Source of the DNA: an uncultured Campylobacter sp.
GTDB taxonomy: Bacteria; Campylobacterota; Campylobacteria; Campylobacterales; Campylobacteraceae
Direction: 5' to 3'
Assembly: GCF_938039205.1 (NCBI RefSeq)
Contig: NZ_CALHVM010000025.1
Location: 1 to 64,000, forward strand
Length of the DNA: 64,000 nt
Part shown: one piece after another, positions 9,084 to 18,457 of the stretch
Layout of the letters: each line of letters starts with the position of its first letter
How positions within the stretch are numbered: the stretch's first letter is position 1
The notes under the pieces: model-generated
What the model saw: only the letters and a program-made list of their open reading frames with translations
What the model was told of the DNA's origin: nothing
Database searches by the model: none
Program-made: the position numbers and the translations under genes

Positions 9084-10160
9084 TCATTCCTCCCACGCGA
9101 CGTAGCTTCCAAGCCATGCAATCTCATGGCCGTAGCTTATCGCTTTTTGTATCGCTTTTTGGACGTTGTCGTCGTCGATGTGCCCCTCGAAATCTATATA
9201 AAAATTCGCCTTAAATTCGCGCTGTTTTATCGGGCGGCTCTCCAGTTTGGTGATATTTATACCCTCGTCTCTAAAGGCTAGTAGTAGCTCCACTAGCCCG
9301 CCGGGACGGTGCTCAGTCTTTGCTAAGATGGATGTTTTATTTCTTTGCGCTCGCTCGTTTTTAAAATCGCTTAAGATAAAAAATCTCGTGCGGTTTGCGG
9401 CGTTGTCCTCGATCGTCTCAAACAAGATCGGCACTCCGTAAAGCTTGGCAGCGATCTTAGAGCAGATAGCGGCCGAGTTTGGCTCGCTACTAGCTAGCTG
9501 CGCGGCCTGCGCGGTTGATTTTGCCGGGATAAACTCGACTGATGAAAGCATGTGATCGTCTAAAAATTTGCGGCATTGATTGTAGCCTTGCGGGTGCGAG
9601 TAGATGCGTTTGATATCTTTTAAATTTTCGCACTTGCTCGCAAAAATGTGATGGATATCCATGTAAATTTCAGCTACCACCTTGACGCTATCAAACCGTC
9701 CTAGGCAGTCTAGCGTCGCGCCTACCGCGCCTTCTGTGTTGTTTTCTATCGGCACGACGCCGTATTTGGCCTCTTTGTGCTTTAGTTTCGTAAAAACCGC
9801 CTCGATGCTAGCTAGCGGCAAATACGCGCTCATCGCGCCGAAACGACTCTCGGCGGCTTGGTGCGTGTAGGTGCCCTCAGGCCCCAGATAGGCGACTTTT
9901 TCAGGCATTTCGAGGTTTCTACTGACGGCAAAAATTTCAAGATAAATCGCCTCGATCGCGGCTTTATTTAAAAATGCTGAGTCTTGCCCCTCGAGGCGGT
10001 TTAGGATCGCTCTTTCGCGCTCGGGGCGGTAGATCGCGCTGCCGCTGGTTTGCTTTAGCTCGCCGATCTTTCGCACGAAATTCATGCGCTCGTTTAGGCG
10101 CCTTAGCACCTCATCGTCGATCTTATCTATCTCGCTTCTAAGGTCGTTTATGTTTTGCAT
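9084..10160 (-). CDS. pheA: Bifunctional chorismate mutase / prephenate dehydratase
   Basis: A 358-residue P-protein that turns chorismate into prephenate and then phenylpyruvate, the committed branch to phenylalanine. Residues 1-90 are an AroQ-type chorismate mutase (LRSEIDKIDDEVLRRLNER). About 95-270 is the dehydratase with AYLGPEGTYTHQAA and the catalytic TRF in NRTRFFIL. About 280-358 is an ACT domain (GGLVELLLAFRDEGIN, ESRP), the usual site of phenylalanine feedback. Its ATG has GGGAGC upstream. It sits nine bases after lysA and one base before hisC, whose product may provide the final transamination. Confidence 0.96.
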   Translation of the reverse strand: MQNINDLRSEIDKIDDEVLRRLNERMNFVRKIGELKQTSGSAIYRPERERAILNRLEGQDSAFLNKAAIEAIYLEIFAVSRNLEMPEKVAYLGPEGTYTHQAAESRFGAMSAYLPLASIEAVFTKLKHKEAKYGVVPIENNTEGAVGATLDCLGRFDSVKVVAEIYMDIHHIFASKCENLKDIKRIYSHPQGYNQCRKFLDDHMLSSVEFIPAKSTAQAAQLASSEPNSAAICSKIAAKLYGVPILFETIEDNAANRTRFFILSDFKNERAQRNKTSILAKTEHRPGGLVELLLAFRDEGINITKLESRPIKQREFKANFYIDFEGHIDDDNVQKAIQKAISYGHEIAWLGSYVAWEE

Positions 10161-10169
10161 TTTCGCTCC

Positions 10170-11411
10170 CTAGCCTAAAAATTCTCGCTCCAGCGCCACT
10201 ACGTCCTCAAAACTCTCGCGGCGTCTTATCAAAAAGTCTTCGCCGCCTTTTACCGCAACCTCCGCGGTGCGCCCGCGAGTGTTATAGTTGCTACTCATCG
10301 CAAAGCCGTATGCGCCCGCTGATTTGATAACGACGAGGTCGCCCGGGTTTAGCGGCGGTAGATTTCGATCTTTTGCTAAAAAGTCGCCGCTCTCGCAGAT
10401 CGGCCCGACCACGTCGCAAGGGCTAAATTTGAGCTCCCGAAGCTGCTCAGTCTTACACTCGCAAAGAGTCTTGCCGCCGCTAATAGCAAAAATTTTATGC
10501 CTAGCCTGATAAAGACTCGGGCGTATGAGGTCGTTCATCGCGCCGTCCACGACAACAAAGCGCTTGTTTTTATTAAATTTCTCGTAAAGCACGCTAGTTA
10601 GAAAATAGCCCGCGTTGCCGACGATAAAGCGTCCAGGCTCGCAAACTACCGTGACGTCCAGGCCGCTTAAATTTGCCAAAATGCCCTGTGCGTATTCGTA
10701 TAGATCAGGTTCGCTCTCATCGCCGTAAACGATGCCAATACCGCCGCCGACGTCAAAAAATTTGATGTCGATTTGCGCAGCTTTTAGCTCTCTAGTCAAA
10801 TTTGCCACGATCTTTGCCGCTTCGATAACGGGCTTTATGTCGGTTATTTGCGAGCCGATGTGACTGTGGATACCTACGGGTTCTAGATAAGGCGAGTTTT
10901 TGGCGTGTAGATACATTTTTTTTGCCGTTTGCAGATCCACGCCAAATTTATTTTCGTTTAGTCCGGTCGAGATGTAAGGGTGCGTCTTGGCGTCGATGTC
11001 TGGATTTACGCGGATGCTGATGCGAGCGGGCTTGCCCAGCTGTTTTGCGATATCCTCCAGGTGGTTCATCTCGGCTTCGCTTTCTAAATTTATCATCAAG
11101 ATTTCATTTTCCAGCGCAAATTTAAGCTCGTCGTCACGCTTGCCTACGCCGCTTAGGATGATCTGGTAGCTTTTAGCTCCGGCTAGTAGCGCGCGCTTAA
11201 CTTCGCCTACGCTCACGCAGTCAAATCCGGCTCCAAGCCCGGCTAAAAATTTCAAAACGCTTAAATTTGAGTTTGCCTTAACGGCGTAGCATACGAGAGA
11301 TTTTCTAGCGTGAAACGCTTTTTTTAGCGCTTCGTAGCGGTGCGCCATGTAGTCAAAATCGTAAATGTAAAGAGGGGTGCCGTATTTTTGTGCTAAATTC
11401 GTAAAATCCAT
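10170..11411 (-). CDS. lysA: Diaminopimelate decarboxylase
   Basis: A 413-residue fold-type III PLP enzyme that decarboxylates meso-diaminopimelate to L-lysine, the last step of lysine synthesis. The PLP lysine is K45 in CYAVKANSN. Further marks are GFDCVSVGE, the HSHIGSQ block, GGGIGI for phosphate binding, EPGRF and the substrate-site CESGDFLA. It is the first gene of the cluster running to dxs; about 55 bases separate it from the LptG-like gene, so a promoter may lie there. Confidence 0.97.
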   Translation of the reverse strand: MDFTNLAQKYGTPLYIYDFDYMAHRYEALKKAFHARKSLVCYAVKANSNLSVLKFLAGLGAGFDCVSVGEVKRALLAGAKSYQIILSGVGKRDDELKFALENEILMINLESEAEMNHLEDIAKQLGKPARISIRVNPDIDAKTHPYISTGLNENKFGVDLQTAKKMYLHAKNSPYLEPVGIHSHIGSQITDIKPVIEAAKIVANLTRELKAAQIDIKFFDVGGGIGIVYGDESEPDLYEYAQGILANLSGLDVTVVCEPGRFIVGNAGYFLTSVLYEKFNKNKRFVVVDGAMNDLIRPSLYQARHKIFAISGGKTLCECKTEQLRELKFSPCDVVGPICESGDFLAKDRNLPPLNPGDLVVIKSAGAYGFAMSSNYNTRGRTAEVAVKGGEDFLIRRRESFEDVVALEREFLG

Positions 11412-11466
11412 AACCGACCTTGTTTAAAAATAGTTAGATTTTACAAAAATTTTGCCTAAATCTCTC

Positions 11467-12528
11467 TTAACGACTCCCAAAACGCAGATAAAAAGCGTAT
11501 GCGCTGAGTAAAATTATCGGCAAAAGCACGCCAATCTCGGGCGAGACGACGCCGTTTCTAGCAAACCTCATCATCACAAAAAGCGCACCCCAGACGCAAA
11601 GCGAGGCGATCGTAAAGATAAAGCTTTTTAAGGCGAGATTAAAAAATCGTCCCGTAACCGGCAAAAAATAGTAAATGATGAGCACCATAAACGGCGCAAA
11701 AAAAGGCGCAAAAGCGAGGTTATAAAGCGTAGTTTTGGTCGAATTTAACCCGACACCCTCGTCCTTAAACGCCAAAATGTAATCCACCGCATCGGGAATC
11801 GTGATCGCCGAGCTCTCCGCCGACGCGCTTTCTATAGTTTTTGGTTTAAAATTTTCAAGCGTTTTTAGCTCGCTTGGCGTTTTGATATCGAGTCCTTTTT
11901 CGCCGAGCTTAATATTTTGCGGCAAATTTACGATTTTAGCATTCTTTAAAAGCCACGCATCATCCACAAATCTCCCGCTTTCGCCAAAGGTCGCACTACG
12001 CAGATTGCTACCGTTTATGTCAAATATCCGCACGTCTTTAGCCTCGCCGCTAATAGGATTTAGGCTATCCATGTAGACAAATTTACCCTCGAATTTTAAG
12101 AAAATATCCGAGCTCGTGCGCGATAAATTCGAGAGTTTCACGATATTTCGCCCGTACTCGTAGGCGTAGGCAAAAGGCGTGAAATTTAGCCCGACGTAAA
12201 TGAGCGTGATGGCAAGCGCAATGCAAAAAGGTGGCTTGATCAGGCGATTTTTATCGATACCAAGCGCATAAAAACTAACTAGCTCGTTGCTGCGAATCAT
12301 ACTAAATTTGCTAGTTATGAGCGCAAAAATGAGCGCAAGCGGTAAGACGTAGTTTACCGCCGTAAGCGAGGTAAGGCCAAAGTAAAGCAGTTTTAGATTC
12401 GCGCTTGCGGGCATATCTTTTAGGTTGGTTAGGATGTCGATGCCGACGTAAAAAAGCGTGAGCGCGATGAATAAAATCATGAAATATTTAAAATAAAGCC
12501 AGCCGACGTAACGCGCGTAAAGGTTCAT
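11467..12528 (-). CDS. lptG: LptF/LptG-family LPS export permease (probably LptG)
   Basis: A 353-residue YjgP/YjgQ-family membrane protein. These permeases work in pairs with the LptB ATPase to pull lipopolysaccharide out of the inner membrane toward LptC and LptA. Transmembrane segments lie at about 12-32, 50-70 and 97-115; then comes a periplasmic beta-rich domain (about 120-250) and three more helices (about 270-350). The SNELVSFYALGI stretch in the cytoplasmic loop is typical. Position after pth matches the C. jejuni gene I take to be lptG. LptF versus LptG is inferred from position, not from a residue. Confidence 0.8.
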   Translation of the reverse strand: MNLYARYVGWLYFKYFMILFIALTLFYVGIDILTNLKDMPASANLKLLYFGLTSLTAVNYVLPLALIFALITSKFSMIRSNELVSFYALGIDKNRLIKPPFCIALAITLIYVGLNFTPFAYAYEYGRNIVKLSNLSRTSSDIFLKFEGKFVYMDSLNPISGEAKDVRIFDINGSNLRSATFGESGRFVDDAWLLKNAKIVNLPQNIKLGEKGLDIKTPSELKTLENFKPKTIESASAESSAITIPDAVDYILAFKDEGVGLNSTKTTLYNLAFAPFFAPFMVLIIYYFLPVTGRFFNLALKSFIFTIASLCVWGALFVMMRFARNGVVSPEIGVLLPIILLSAYAFYLRFGSR

Positions 12529-12863
12529 TTATGGCCTTTTAAATCAAATTTTGCGTACGCGGGGCATCGGACAAGATCGAAGCTCTCAAAAATACTAAAT
12601 TTAAACAGCTCTGTTTTTTGGGTGAAATTTAATAAAAATACGGCTCTGGATAAAAGGCGAGTCTGTGAAAAAACCGTTTTTTTCGTAAATTTTATAAATT
12701 TGCAGGTAAAGTTTTGAAGTAAATTTATAAAATTTACGGTAAGGAAAATTAGGCACAAGGCTTTAAATTTAGACTCTAAATTTAACCGATTTTTGAGCGC
12801 CTTTAAAAGCCTCAAAATTTGAGAAAATGCAAAAGTCGCAAATGCTAAATTTAACCCTCTCAC
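12525..12863 (-). CDS. Possible small protein filling the pth-lptG gap
   Basis: A 112-codon frame that overlaps the pth stop by four bases (ATGA) and the lptG start by four bases (ATGA). Such coupling at both ends is unusual for a chance frame. Against it, the composition is dominated by F, K, L and N produced by AAATTT-type words, there is no recognisable domain or family, and no good ribosome binding site is seen. It may be a decayed or spurious frame in AT-rich spacer DNA. Confidence 0.3.
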   Translation of the reverse strand: MRGLNLAFATFAFSQILRLLKALKNRLNLESKFKALCLIFLTVNFINLLQNFTCKFIKFTKKTVFSQTRLLSRAVFLLNFTQKTELFKFSIFESFDLVRCPAYAKFDLKGHK

Positions 12864-13420
12864 AAAATGCCTTTTTTTGTTGAAAATTTTTGCGAAACGG
12901 TATCGATGTCGGTTTTTATTAGCTCATTTAGCGCGTTTTCGCAGTAGTCCAAAATTTTTTCCAGCCCCTCTTTTTCATCTGCGTTAAATTCGCCAAGCAC
13001 ATGGCCGGTTACCGCGCTTTCGCCTTTGTGCGCGCTTCTGCCGATACCGATACGTACGCGCTCGTAGTCTGCGCCCATTAAGGCATCGATTGATTTTAGC
13101 CCGTTATGTCCGCCGTTTCCGCCGCCTTTTTTAAATTTAACGACGCCGAAATTTAGATCAAGGTCGTCATGAATAACGATAATGCGCTCGGGTTTGTAAA
13201 AATCAGCAACGGCTTTTACGCTTCGTCCGCTTAGGTTCATAAAGGTCGTCGGTTTTAGAAAAAGTAAATTTTGAAATTTAAACAGCTCGCCTTGAAATTT
13301 AACTGAGCTTACGTCGGTAAAATTTGAGTTTTTGAGTCTATCTATCAGCATAAAGCCGACATTGTGTCTTGTTTTGGAGTACTCGGGACCGGGATTCCCC
13401 AGTCCAGCTATGAGTATCAA
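12860..13420 (-). CDS. pth: Peptidyl-tRNA hydrolase
   Basis: A 186-residue enzyme that frees tRNA from prematurely released peptidyl-tRNAs. Diagnostic features are IAGLGNPGPEYSKTRHNVGF with catalytic H19, the PTTFMNLSG block, the HDDLDL aspartate and the GGNGGHNGLKS loop. Length is normal for bacterial Pth. It follows rplY by eight bases, a pairing common in bacteria, and probably shares its promoter. Confidence 0.97.
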   Translation of the reverse strand: MILIAGLGNPGPEYSKTRHNVGFMLIDRLKNSNFTDVSSVKFQGELFKFQNLLFLKPTTFMNLSGRSVKAVADFYKPERIIVIHDDLDLNFGVVKFKKGGGNGGHNGLKSIDALMGADYERVRIGIGRSAHKGESAVTGHVLGEFNADEKEGLEKILDYCENALNELIKTDIDTVSQKFSTKKGIL

Positions 13421-13428
13421 GGCTAGCC

Positions 13429-13965
13429 TTATTTAGCTTTTATTACGCCTAGAACCGCTACGCGGTCAGCATCGATCATAGTTACGCCCGCAGGAACGGC
13501 TATGTCACGCACTAGGACAGTGTTGTCTATATCAAGGCCGCTAACGTCTATGTCGAATGAATTCGGCAAATTTTCAGCCGTGCATTTTACGGCTAAGCGT
13601 CTTTTTGAGATGATCAAAACGCCTTTATTTTTTAGACCCACAGGAGTTCCGTAAGGTTTAACCGGAATCATATACTTTGAGACGACGCCTGGAAGCGCAA
13701 CCTTTAAATCAACGTGTTTTAGCGCGTTTGTCACAGGGTCTTTTTGGTATTCGACTACTACGACTTTTAAGGTTTTTCCGCCTACTTTTACGTCAAACGC
13801 AAGGCTCTCTTTTTTGCGAACCTCTTTTATAAAATCGTTGATTTTAAAAGCGGCTTGCACGTTCTCTAATCCCTTGCCGTAAATGTTGGCGATTAGATAA
13901 CCATCTCTTCTCAAGGCTTTTGACGCCTTTTTACCGATACTCTCTCTAACGATACCTTCTAACAT
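13429..13965 (-). CDS. rplY: Ribosomal protein L25 (Ctc form)
   Basis: A 178-residue L25/TL5/Ctc protein that binds 5S rRNA in the large subunit. The amino domain (1-90) has the L25 fold with KASKALRRDGY and IYGKGLENV; the carboxy domain (about 95-178) is the Ctc beta barrel, ending in IDADRVAVLGV. It heads the rplY-pth unit. The 58 bases upstream separate it from the stop of the PilT-like gene and contain AAGAAAGGAAAA as ribosome binding site. Confidence 0.96.
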   Translation of the reverse strand: MLEGIVRESIGKKASKALRRDGYLIANIYGKGLENVQAAFKINDFIKEVRKKESLAFDVKVGGKTLKVVVVEYQKDPVTNALKHVDLKVALPGVVSKYMIPVKPYGTPVGLKNKGVLIISKRRLAVKCTAENLPNSFDIDVSGLDIDNTVLVRDIAVPAGVTMIDADRVAVLGVIKAK

Positions 13966-14023
13966 CGTTTTCCTTTCTTGAAAAATAGAAGCCGATGATA
14001 CCCAAATTTATATAAATTTCGCC

Positions 14024-16318
14024 TTACTTGATATCTTTGAGCGCAATAACTTCGCTTTGAAATTCTTTTAAAAGCTCGGCATCCTCTTCGATAGAGGCAA
14101 CCATCGCTCGTTTTTTAGCAAGGTCGGCACTCTTGATTTTGATATCGAGGTTTTCCCTTCTGCTGGCGCTTTTTAGCGCTTCTTCTTTTGTTATAATTCC
14201 CGAAGCATACATATCAAGCAAATGCTGCTCAAAGGTCTGCATTCCGTAGGTATTTTTACTTTGTTCTATCGCGTCGTAAATTTCGCTATCTCTATCTTCT
14301 AAGATCATATCTCTTATTCTTATGTTTTTTACCATTATTTCGCAAGCGACGCGGCGTTTGCCGGTCGTAGTCACGACAAGGCGCTGAGATATGATAGCCT
14401 CCGCAACCGAGGCAAAGGTCATCCTTATGCGGTTTTGCTCCTCTTTAGGAAACATATTTATGACGCGGCCGATAGTTTCTTTAGCATCAAGGGTGTGAAG
14501 TGTAGCAAGCACCAAGTGTCCTGTTTCTGCTGCATTTATCGCGGTTCTAACAGTCTCTAGGTCTCTCATCTCGCCTACAAATATAACATCCGGATCCTCA
14601 CGCAAAGAAGCCCTTAGCGCGTCGGCGAAACTATCTACGTCTTGGCCGATACCGCGCTGATTTATTACGCTTTTGTCGTCGTTATATATAAACTCGATCG
14701 GATCTTCGATAGTGACGATGTGGTAGTTTTTTGTGTGATTTAGGTGGTTTATCATGCTAGCTAGTGTCGTTGTTTTACCGCTACCGGTAGGTCCAGTTAC
14801 TAGGATGATGCCTCTATTTACTTTATTGCAAAGCTTTTCAATAACAGGCGGCAATAAAAGCTCGGACATCGTAGGAATTTTCGTTGGGATCGTTCTAAAT
14901 ACTAAAGATACGCCATCCATCTGCAAAAAGACGTTTGAACGGAAACGGTAGTCGTCGTTTAATTTATATGTAAAATCCACACTCTTTTTTTTCATAAGAT
15001 TGTAATAATTCGCCCCTAAAATCTCCTTTGCAAGTAGTATCGAGTTGTCGTAATCTAAAATTTTATCGCCCATCGTAAATATCTCGCCGTTAAATCTACC
15101 GCGAACTACTTTGCTGGATTTTACGTGCAAGTCGCTACCGCCAAGCTCGATAAGTTTTGTTAGATACCCATCCAGTATAACCTTCATTTCGGCTTTTTTT
15201 TCGTTCTCTTCGTCGCTCTGCGGCACCGTGGTTCTAATCGGCGTCCCGAAAGTTTCATCTTCCATACCGATGCCAAGCTCGGCTAAAAGCGCCGCCCTGT
15301 CCTTGTATTTAACCGGTCGCGCTTCAGGTTTTTTTAATGTATTTGTTTGGTTTTCTTGCTTATCATTTATAGTTTGCGCTTGCGCCGCAACTTTATTTGC
15401 GGCAGTTTGCATTTGTGCGAAATTCGGCTCTAAATTTTGCGCTTGCGATTCACGCAAATTTATGGATTCGTCGATATTTTTTTGCTCTTTATTTTGCCGA
15501 TCATCTCCAAAGCCTACGTTTAAATTCGGCTGCACAGGGATTGCGTTTATCTCGTTTTTGTCGCTGGCGCCATCGTTATTGATTATGCCGATTTTATCCT
15601 CTATATCTTTATTTTCTTCATCTTGAACTATGCTAAATTCGTTTTGAAAAAAGTCTAAAATTTGATCCTTTTCGCTAGGGTGCTGTTGCATGCCGACCTC
15701 TTCTTGCGTAAATTTAATACCCAAATCATCCAAACTTACGTTATCTCCGCCAAATTTTATATCCGGCGTTTCATCGCAAATCGACTGTTCTTGCGCCGTA
15801 GCTTTCGCAGTCTCGTCAAACTCATCTTTTTTTGGCGGCATCTCGTCCAGTGCGTCTATTTCGCTCAGTGCTTCGTTGATAGCTTGGAGATTTTCGCTTA
15901 GCTCGTGTTTTTTTGCTTCCAGGTCACCGGGCTCGATAAAACCGTCAAATTTGACGGTTTCCACCGCTTCTTTGATTTTTGCGGGCTCGTCGTCTATGGG
16001 TTTGAGCGCAGGCAGGTTCTCAAAATCAAAATTTTGTCCAAATTTAAACACGGGCTCATGATCGCTCAAATTTTTATCTGCAACTTCGCCGATCTTCTGC
16101 TCATCTTTTTCAGATTTTAGCTCTATTATTTGCTCTTCTTGCGAATCTTCTTTATTTTTATCTCTTATTTTTTGTATATCGTTTTTTACCGCATTCGCTC
16201 TTAGATTTATGATGCGCTCAAGTTCGTCGTCTTGAGTGTCAAATTTAATACTAGAACCGATAGGCTCGTAGTCCATTGCATCTTCTTGCTGCGACGAAGT
16301 AAATCTCAAAGGCTTCAT
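14024..16318 (-). CDS. PilT/GspE-family ATPase with a 375-residue acidic extension
   Basis: A 764-residue protein in two parts. Residues about 376-740 are a complete PilT-like motor ATPase: PAS-like amino half with GGSDLHVK, Walker A GPTGSGKT (509-516), Asp box IEDPIEF, Walker B with LREDPDVIFVGEMRD, His box LVLATLHTLDA and INMFP. Retraction ATPases of this type drive type IV pili or related systems; no pilin gene is in the window. Residues 1-375 are acidic, low in complexity and probably disordered, with recurring KF-centred motifs near 25, 92, 123, 188 and 202. ATG 16318 overlaps the tal stop (ATGA); Met15 is an alternative start. The extension is not part of normal PilT (about 350 residues). 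Confidence 0.85.
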   Translation of the reverse strand: MKPLRFTSSQQEDAMDYEPIGSSIKFDTQDDELERIINLRANAVKNDIQKIRDKNKEDSQEEQIIELKSEKDEQKIGEVADKNLSDHEPVFKFGQNFDFENLPALKPIDDEPAKIKEAVETVKFDGFIEPGDLEAKKHELSENLQAINEALSEIDALDEMPPKKDEFDETAKATAQEQSICDETPDIKFGGDNVSLDDLGIKFTQEEVGMQQHPSEKDQILDFFQNEFSIVQDEENKDIEDKIGIINNDGASDKNEINAIPVQPNLNVGFGDDRQNKEQKNIDESINLRESQAQNLEPNFAQMQTAANKVAAQAQTINDKQENQTNTLKKPEARPVKYKDRAALLAELGIGMEDETFGTPIRTTVPQSDEENEKKAEMKVILDGYLTKLIELGGSDLHVKSSKVVRGRFNGEIFTMGDKILDYDNSILLAKEILGANYYNLMKKKSVDFTYKLNDDYRFRSNVFLQMDGVSLVFRTIPTKIPTMSELLLPPVIEKLCNKVNRGIILVTGPTGSGKTTTLASMINHLNHTKNYHIVTIEDPIEFIYNDDKSVINQRGIGQDVDSFADALRASLREDPDVIFVGEMRDLETVRTAINAAETGHLVLATLHTLDAKETIGRVINMFPKEEQNRIRMTFASVAEAIISQRLVVTTTGKRRVACEIMVKNIRIRDMILEDRDSEIYDAIEQSKNTYGMQTFEQHLLDMYASGIITKEEALKSASRRENLDIKIKSADLAKKRAMVASIEEDAELLKEFQSEVIALKDIK

Positions 16319-17310
16319 TTAAGCGCTTTCATTATATCTTCAAATGCCGTCACGAACTGCTTCAAGCCGTCGTTTAGCAAGTCTTTATAAACCTTCTCCA
16401 TATCTATGTCGGCTCTTTTTACCACGCCGAAAAATTTCTCTATGCTGTCGTCGCTAACAGCTGTTTTTGGTTCGTTTTTGCCAGCGATAAAGGCTTTGAT
16501 AGTATCAAGCGGAGCCGTATTTACCGCATTTTGATACATTAGTTCTTTTACGTAATAATCCTTTGCCAGCTCGTCGCCCTTCACGCCCGTGCTAGCAAAC
16601 AGCGCGCGCGTTGTAGGCAAGTTTTTATTTTCTATGATTTTATAAATTTTAGTCGCATTCATGATGCCGATTTGGCCGGTCGGTAGCGAGTTTTCGCGCA
16701 TTTTTTCATCTAGCAAGCGATCAAACCTGCTAACAAAAATACTAATCACGCTTTTTGGTAGCGGCGTTAGCGGAAATTTCTTCTCATAAGCCTTCACGCC
16801 CTCTTCAAAAGCATCCAAACATGCTACGGCTTGCTCCGGCGAGAAAATCAGCGTCGCATTTACTGCGATACCGCGCGCGGTTAATGCGCTCATAGCTTCA
16901 AAGCCCGCTTTTGTCGCAGGGATTTTGATCATGACGTTTGGCATGCCGATCTCCGCGTGCAGCCTAGCGCCCTCGTCCACCGTAGCTGCGGCGTTATCGC
17001 AAAAGCTAGGATCGACCTCGATGCTAACAAACCCGTCGTCGCCGTTTGCGTAGTGCCTCAAAAGCTTGGTCGCGGCTATCTTGATATCTTGCACCGCGAG
17101 CGCCTCGTAAAGAGCCTTTGGATATTTTTTGCCCATTTGGCCGATGACGTCTTTGTAGGAGTCCGATAAAAACGCGGCTTTAAAGATGGACGGGTTTGAG
17201 GTCACGCCGTTAATAGCGCCTATTTGTAGTAAATTTTTAAACTCGTCTTGCAAAAAGTCGCGCTCGATAAAGTCACACCACAATGAAAAATTTATATCGT
17301 TATTAAACAT
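16315..17310 (-). CDS. tal: Transaldolase
   Basis: A 331-residue pentose-phosphate enzyme moving a dihydroxyacetone unit between sedoheptulose 7-phosphate and glyceraldehyde 3-phosphate. GVTSNPSIF (35-43) and the Schiff-base lysine K129 in MIKIPATKAG identify it; the sequence resembles the TalB/TalA2-type used by campylobacters. Campylobacters lacking a complete glycolysis rely on this branch for sugar interconversion. It lies 14 bases after serB and overlaps the PilT-like gene by four bases. Confidence 0.95.
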   Translation of the reverse strand: MFNNDINFSLWCDFIERDFLQDEFKNLLQIGAINGVTSNPSIFKAAFLSDSYKDVIGQMGKKYPKALYEALAVQDIKIAATKLLRHYANGDDGFVSIEVDPSFCDNAAATVDEGARLHAEIGMPNVMIKIPATKAGFEAMSALTARGIAVNATLIFSPEQAVACLDAFEEGVKAYEKKFPLTPLPKSVISIFVSRFDRLLDEKMRENSLPTGQIGIMNATKIYKIIENKNLPTTRALFASTGVKGDELAKDYYVKELMYQNAVNTAPLDTIKAFIAGKNEPKTAVSDDSIEKFFGVVKRADIDMEKVYKDLLNDGLKQFVTAFEDIMKALK

Positions 17311-17324
17311 TTTTTCTTGCCTTT

Positions 17325-17948
17325 TTATATCAAATTTATGATCTCGCGCAAATCTTTTTTATCCACGCAACAAGTTGCCGCTTGCCTTAAAATTTGCTTC
17401 GCGCAAAACGCGATTTTTAAATTTGAATGCTCAAACATTGATAGGTCATTGGCGCCGTCGCCCACGCTCATCGTCTGTTCTTTTGAGATTCCAAGCAAAT
17501 TTTGTAAATTTGCAAGCATCGCGCCCTTTGAAAAGCCAAACATCATCTCGCCGCCCACGAGTCCAGTTAAGACGCCGTCTTTGTGATGCAGGATATTTGC
17601 AAAGCTAGCGTCAAATTTTAGCTTCTCTTGCGCTCTATCGGTGCCCGAGTGAAATCCGCCGCTAAAAACAACGACCTTGATGCCTTTGCTTTTTAGATGT
17701 GCAATCAGCTCGGCAGCTCCTGGCATGAGCGGCAAATTTGAGCAAATTTCATATACTTTAGCAAGCTCAAGCCCTTTTAAAAGCGATACGCGGCGCGTCA
17801 AACTCTCGAAAAAATCAAGCTCGCCCGCCATCGCTTTTGCAGTTATTTCGCTGACCTCATCACCTACGCCTTTTGCTGCGGCTAGAAAATCTATCGTCTC
17901 GCCGTCCATCAGCGTTGAATCAAAATCAAATACGCAAAGCTTTATCAA
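17325..17948 (-). CDS. serB: Phosphoserine phosphatase
   Basis: A 207-residue HAD-superfamily hydrolase making L-serine from phosphoserine. Motif I is DFDSTLMDGE with nucleophile D8 and general acid D10; motif II is VVFSGGF; motif IV is GDGANDLSMF. It lacks the amino-terminal ACT region of longer SerB proteins, as usual in this genus. It follows cheW by eight bases, matching the C. jejuni order cheW-serB-tal. Confidence 0.93.
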   Translation of the reverse strand: MIKLCVFDFDSTLMDGETIDFLAAAKGVGDEVSEITAKAMAGELDFFESLTRRVSLLKGLELAKVYEICSNLPLMPGAAELIAHLKSKGIKVVVFSGGFHSGTDRAQEKLKFDASFANILHHKDGVLTGLVGGEMMFGFSKGAMLANLQNLLGISKEQTMSVGDGANDLSMFEHSNLKIAFCAKQILRQAATCCVDKKDLREIINLI

Positions 17949-17956
17949 ATTTGATC

Positions 17957-18454
17957 CTAGAAATCGCGCTTTAGCAACGTTTCGACTTTTAAAATCGTAA
18001 GGATATTATTATCTCTTTTGCCGATACCGTAAATCATGCCTTTATCTTTTAAAAGCGTTTCAGGCGGCGGATCGATCCTGTTTTGCTGTATTCTGATGGC
18101 TTCCGTTAGTCTATCGATCACAAATCCCGCTACGTTATCGCCCTCTTTCATCACGATATATCTCGTGCTTGGGCTAGATTTTGCGGCATTTAGAGAAAAT
18201 TTTTTTCTCAAATCGATTAGCGGGATGACGCTACCGCGCAGGTTAAACACGCCCAAAACATAGTCCGGCACGCTAGGGACGCGAGTGTATTCGATCGGCT
18301 TAATGATCTCTTGGATGTTTAAAATAGGTATCGCATACTCCTCGTCGCCCACGATAAAGCCGACTAACTGGACGATCTCTTCGCGTTCTTTTTCGCTCGG
18401 GTCTATCACCTGTCTTTTTTGTCTTTTTAGAACCTGATTTAGTTTGTCGTTCAT
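17957..18454 (-). CDS. cheW: Chemotaxis coupling protein CheW
   Basis: A 165-residue single CheW domain (about 27-160) that links chemoreceptors to CheA in the polar arrays. Typical blocks are LVGFIVGDEEYAIPI, the VPSVPDYVLGVFNLRG stretch and VIPLIDLR. The first 25 residues are a basic tail. Three bases separate it from cheA, so the two are made together. Confidence 0.96.
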   Translation of the reverse strand: MNDKLNQVLKRQKRQVIDPSEKEREEIVQLVGFIVGDEEYAIPILNIQEIIKPIEYTRVPSVPDYVLGVFNLRGSVIPLIDLRKKFSLNAAKSSPSTRYIVMKEGDNVAGFVIDRLTEAIRIQQNRIDPPPETLLKDKGMIYGIGKRDNNILTILKVETLLKRDF

Positions 18455-18457
18455 GTT

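Noticed and set aside
9083..9127. Longer HisC starting at ATG 9127
   Set aside because: It would overlap pheA by 44 bases and lacks a ribosome binding site, while ATG 9082 has GGGAGGA and the conserved MKFNE start.
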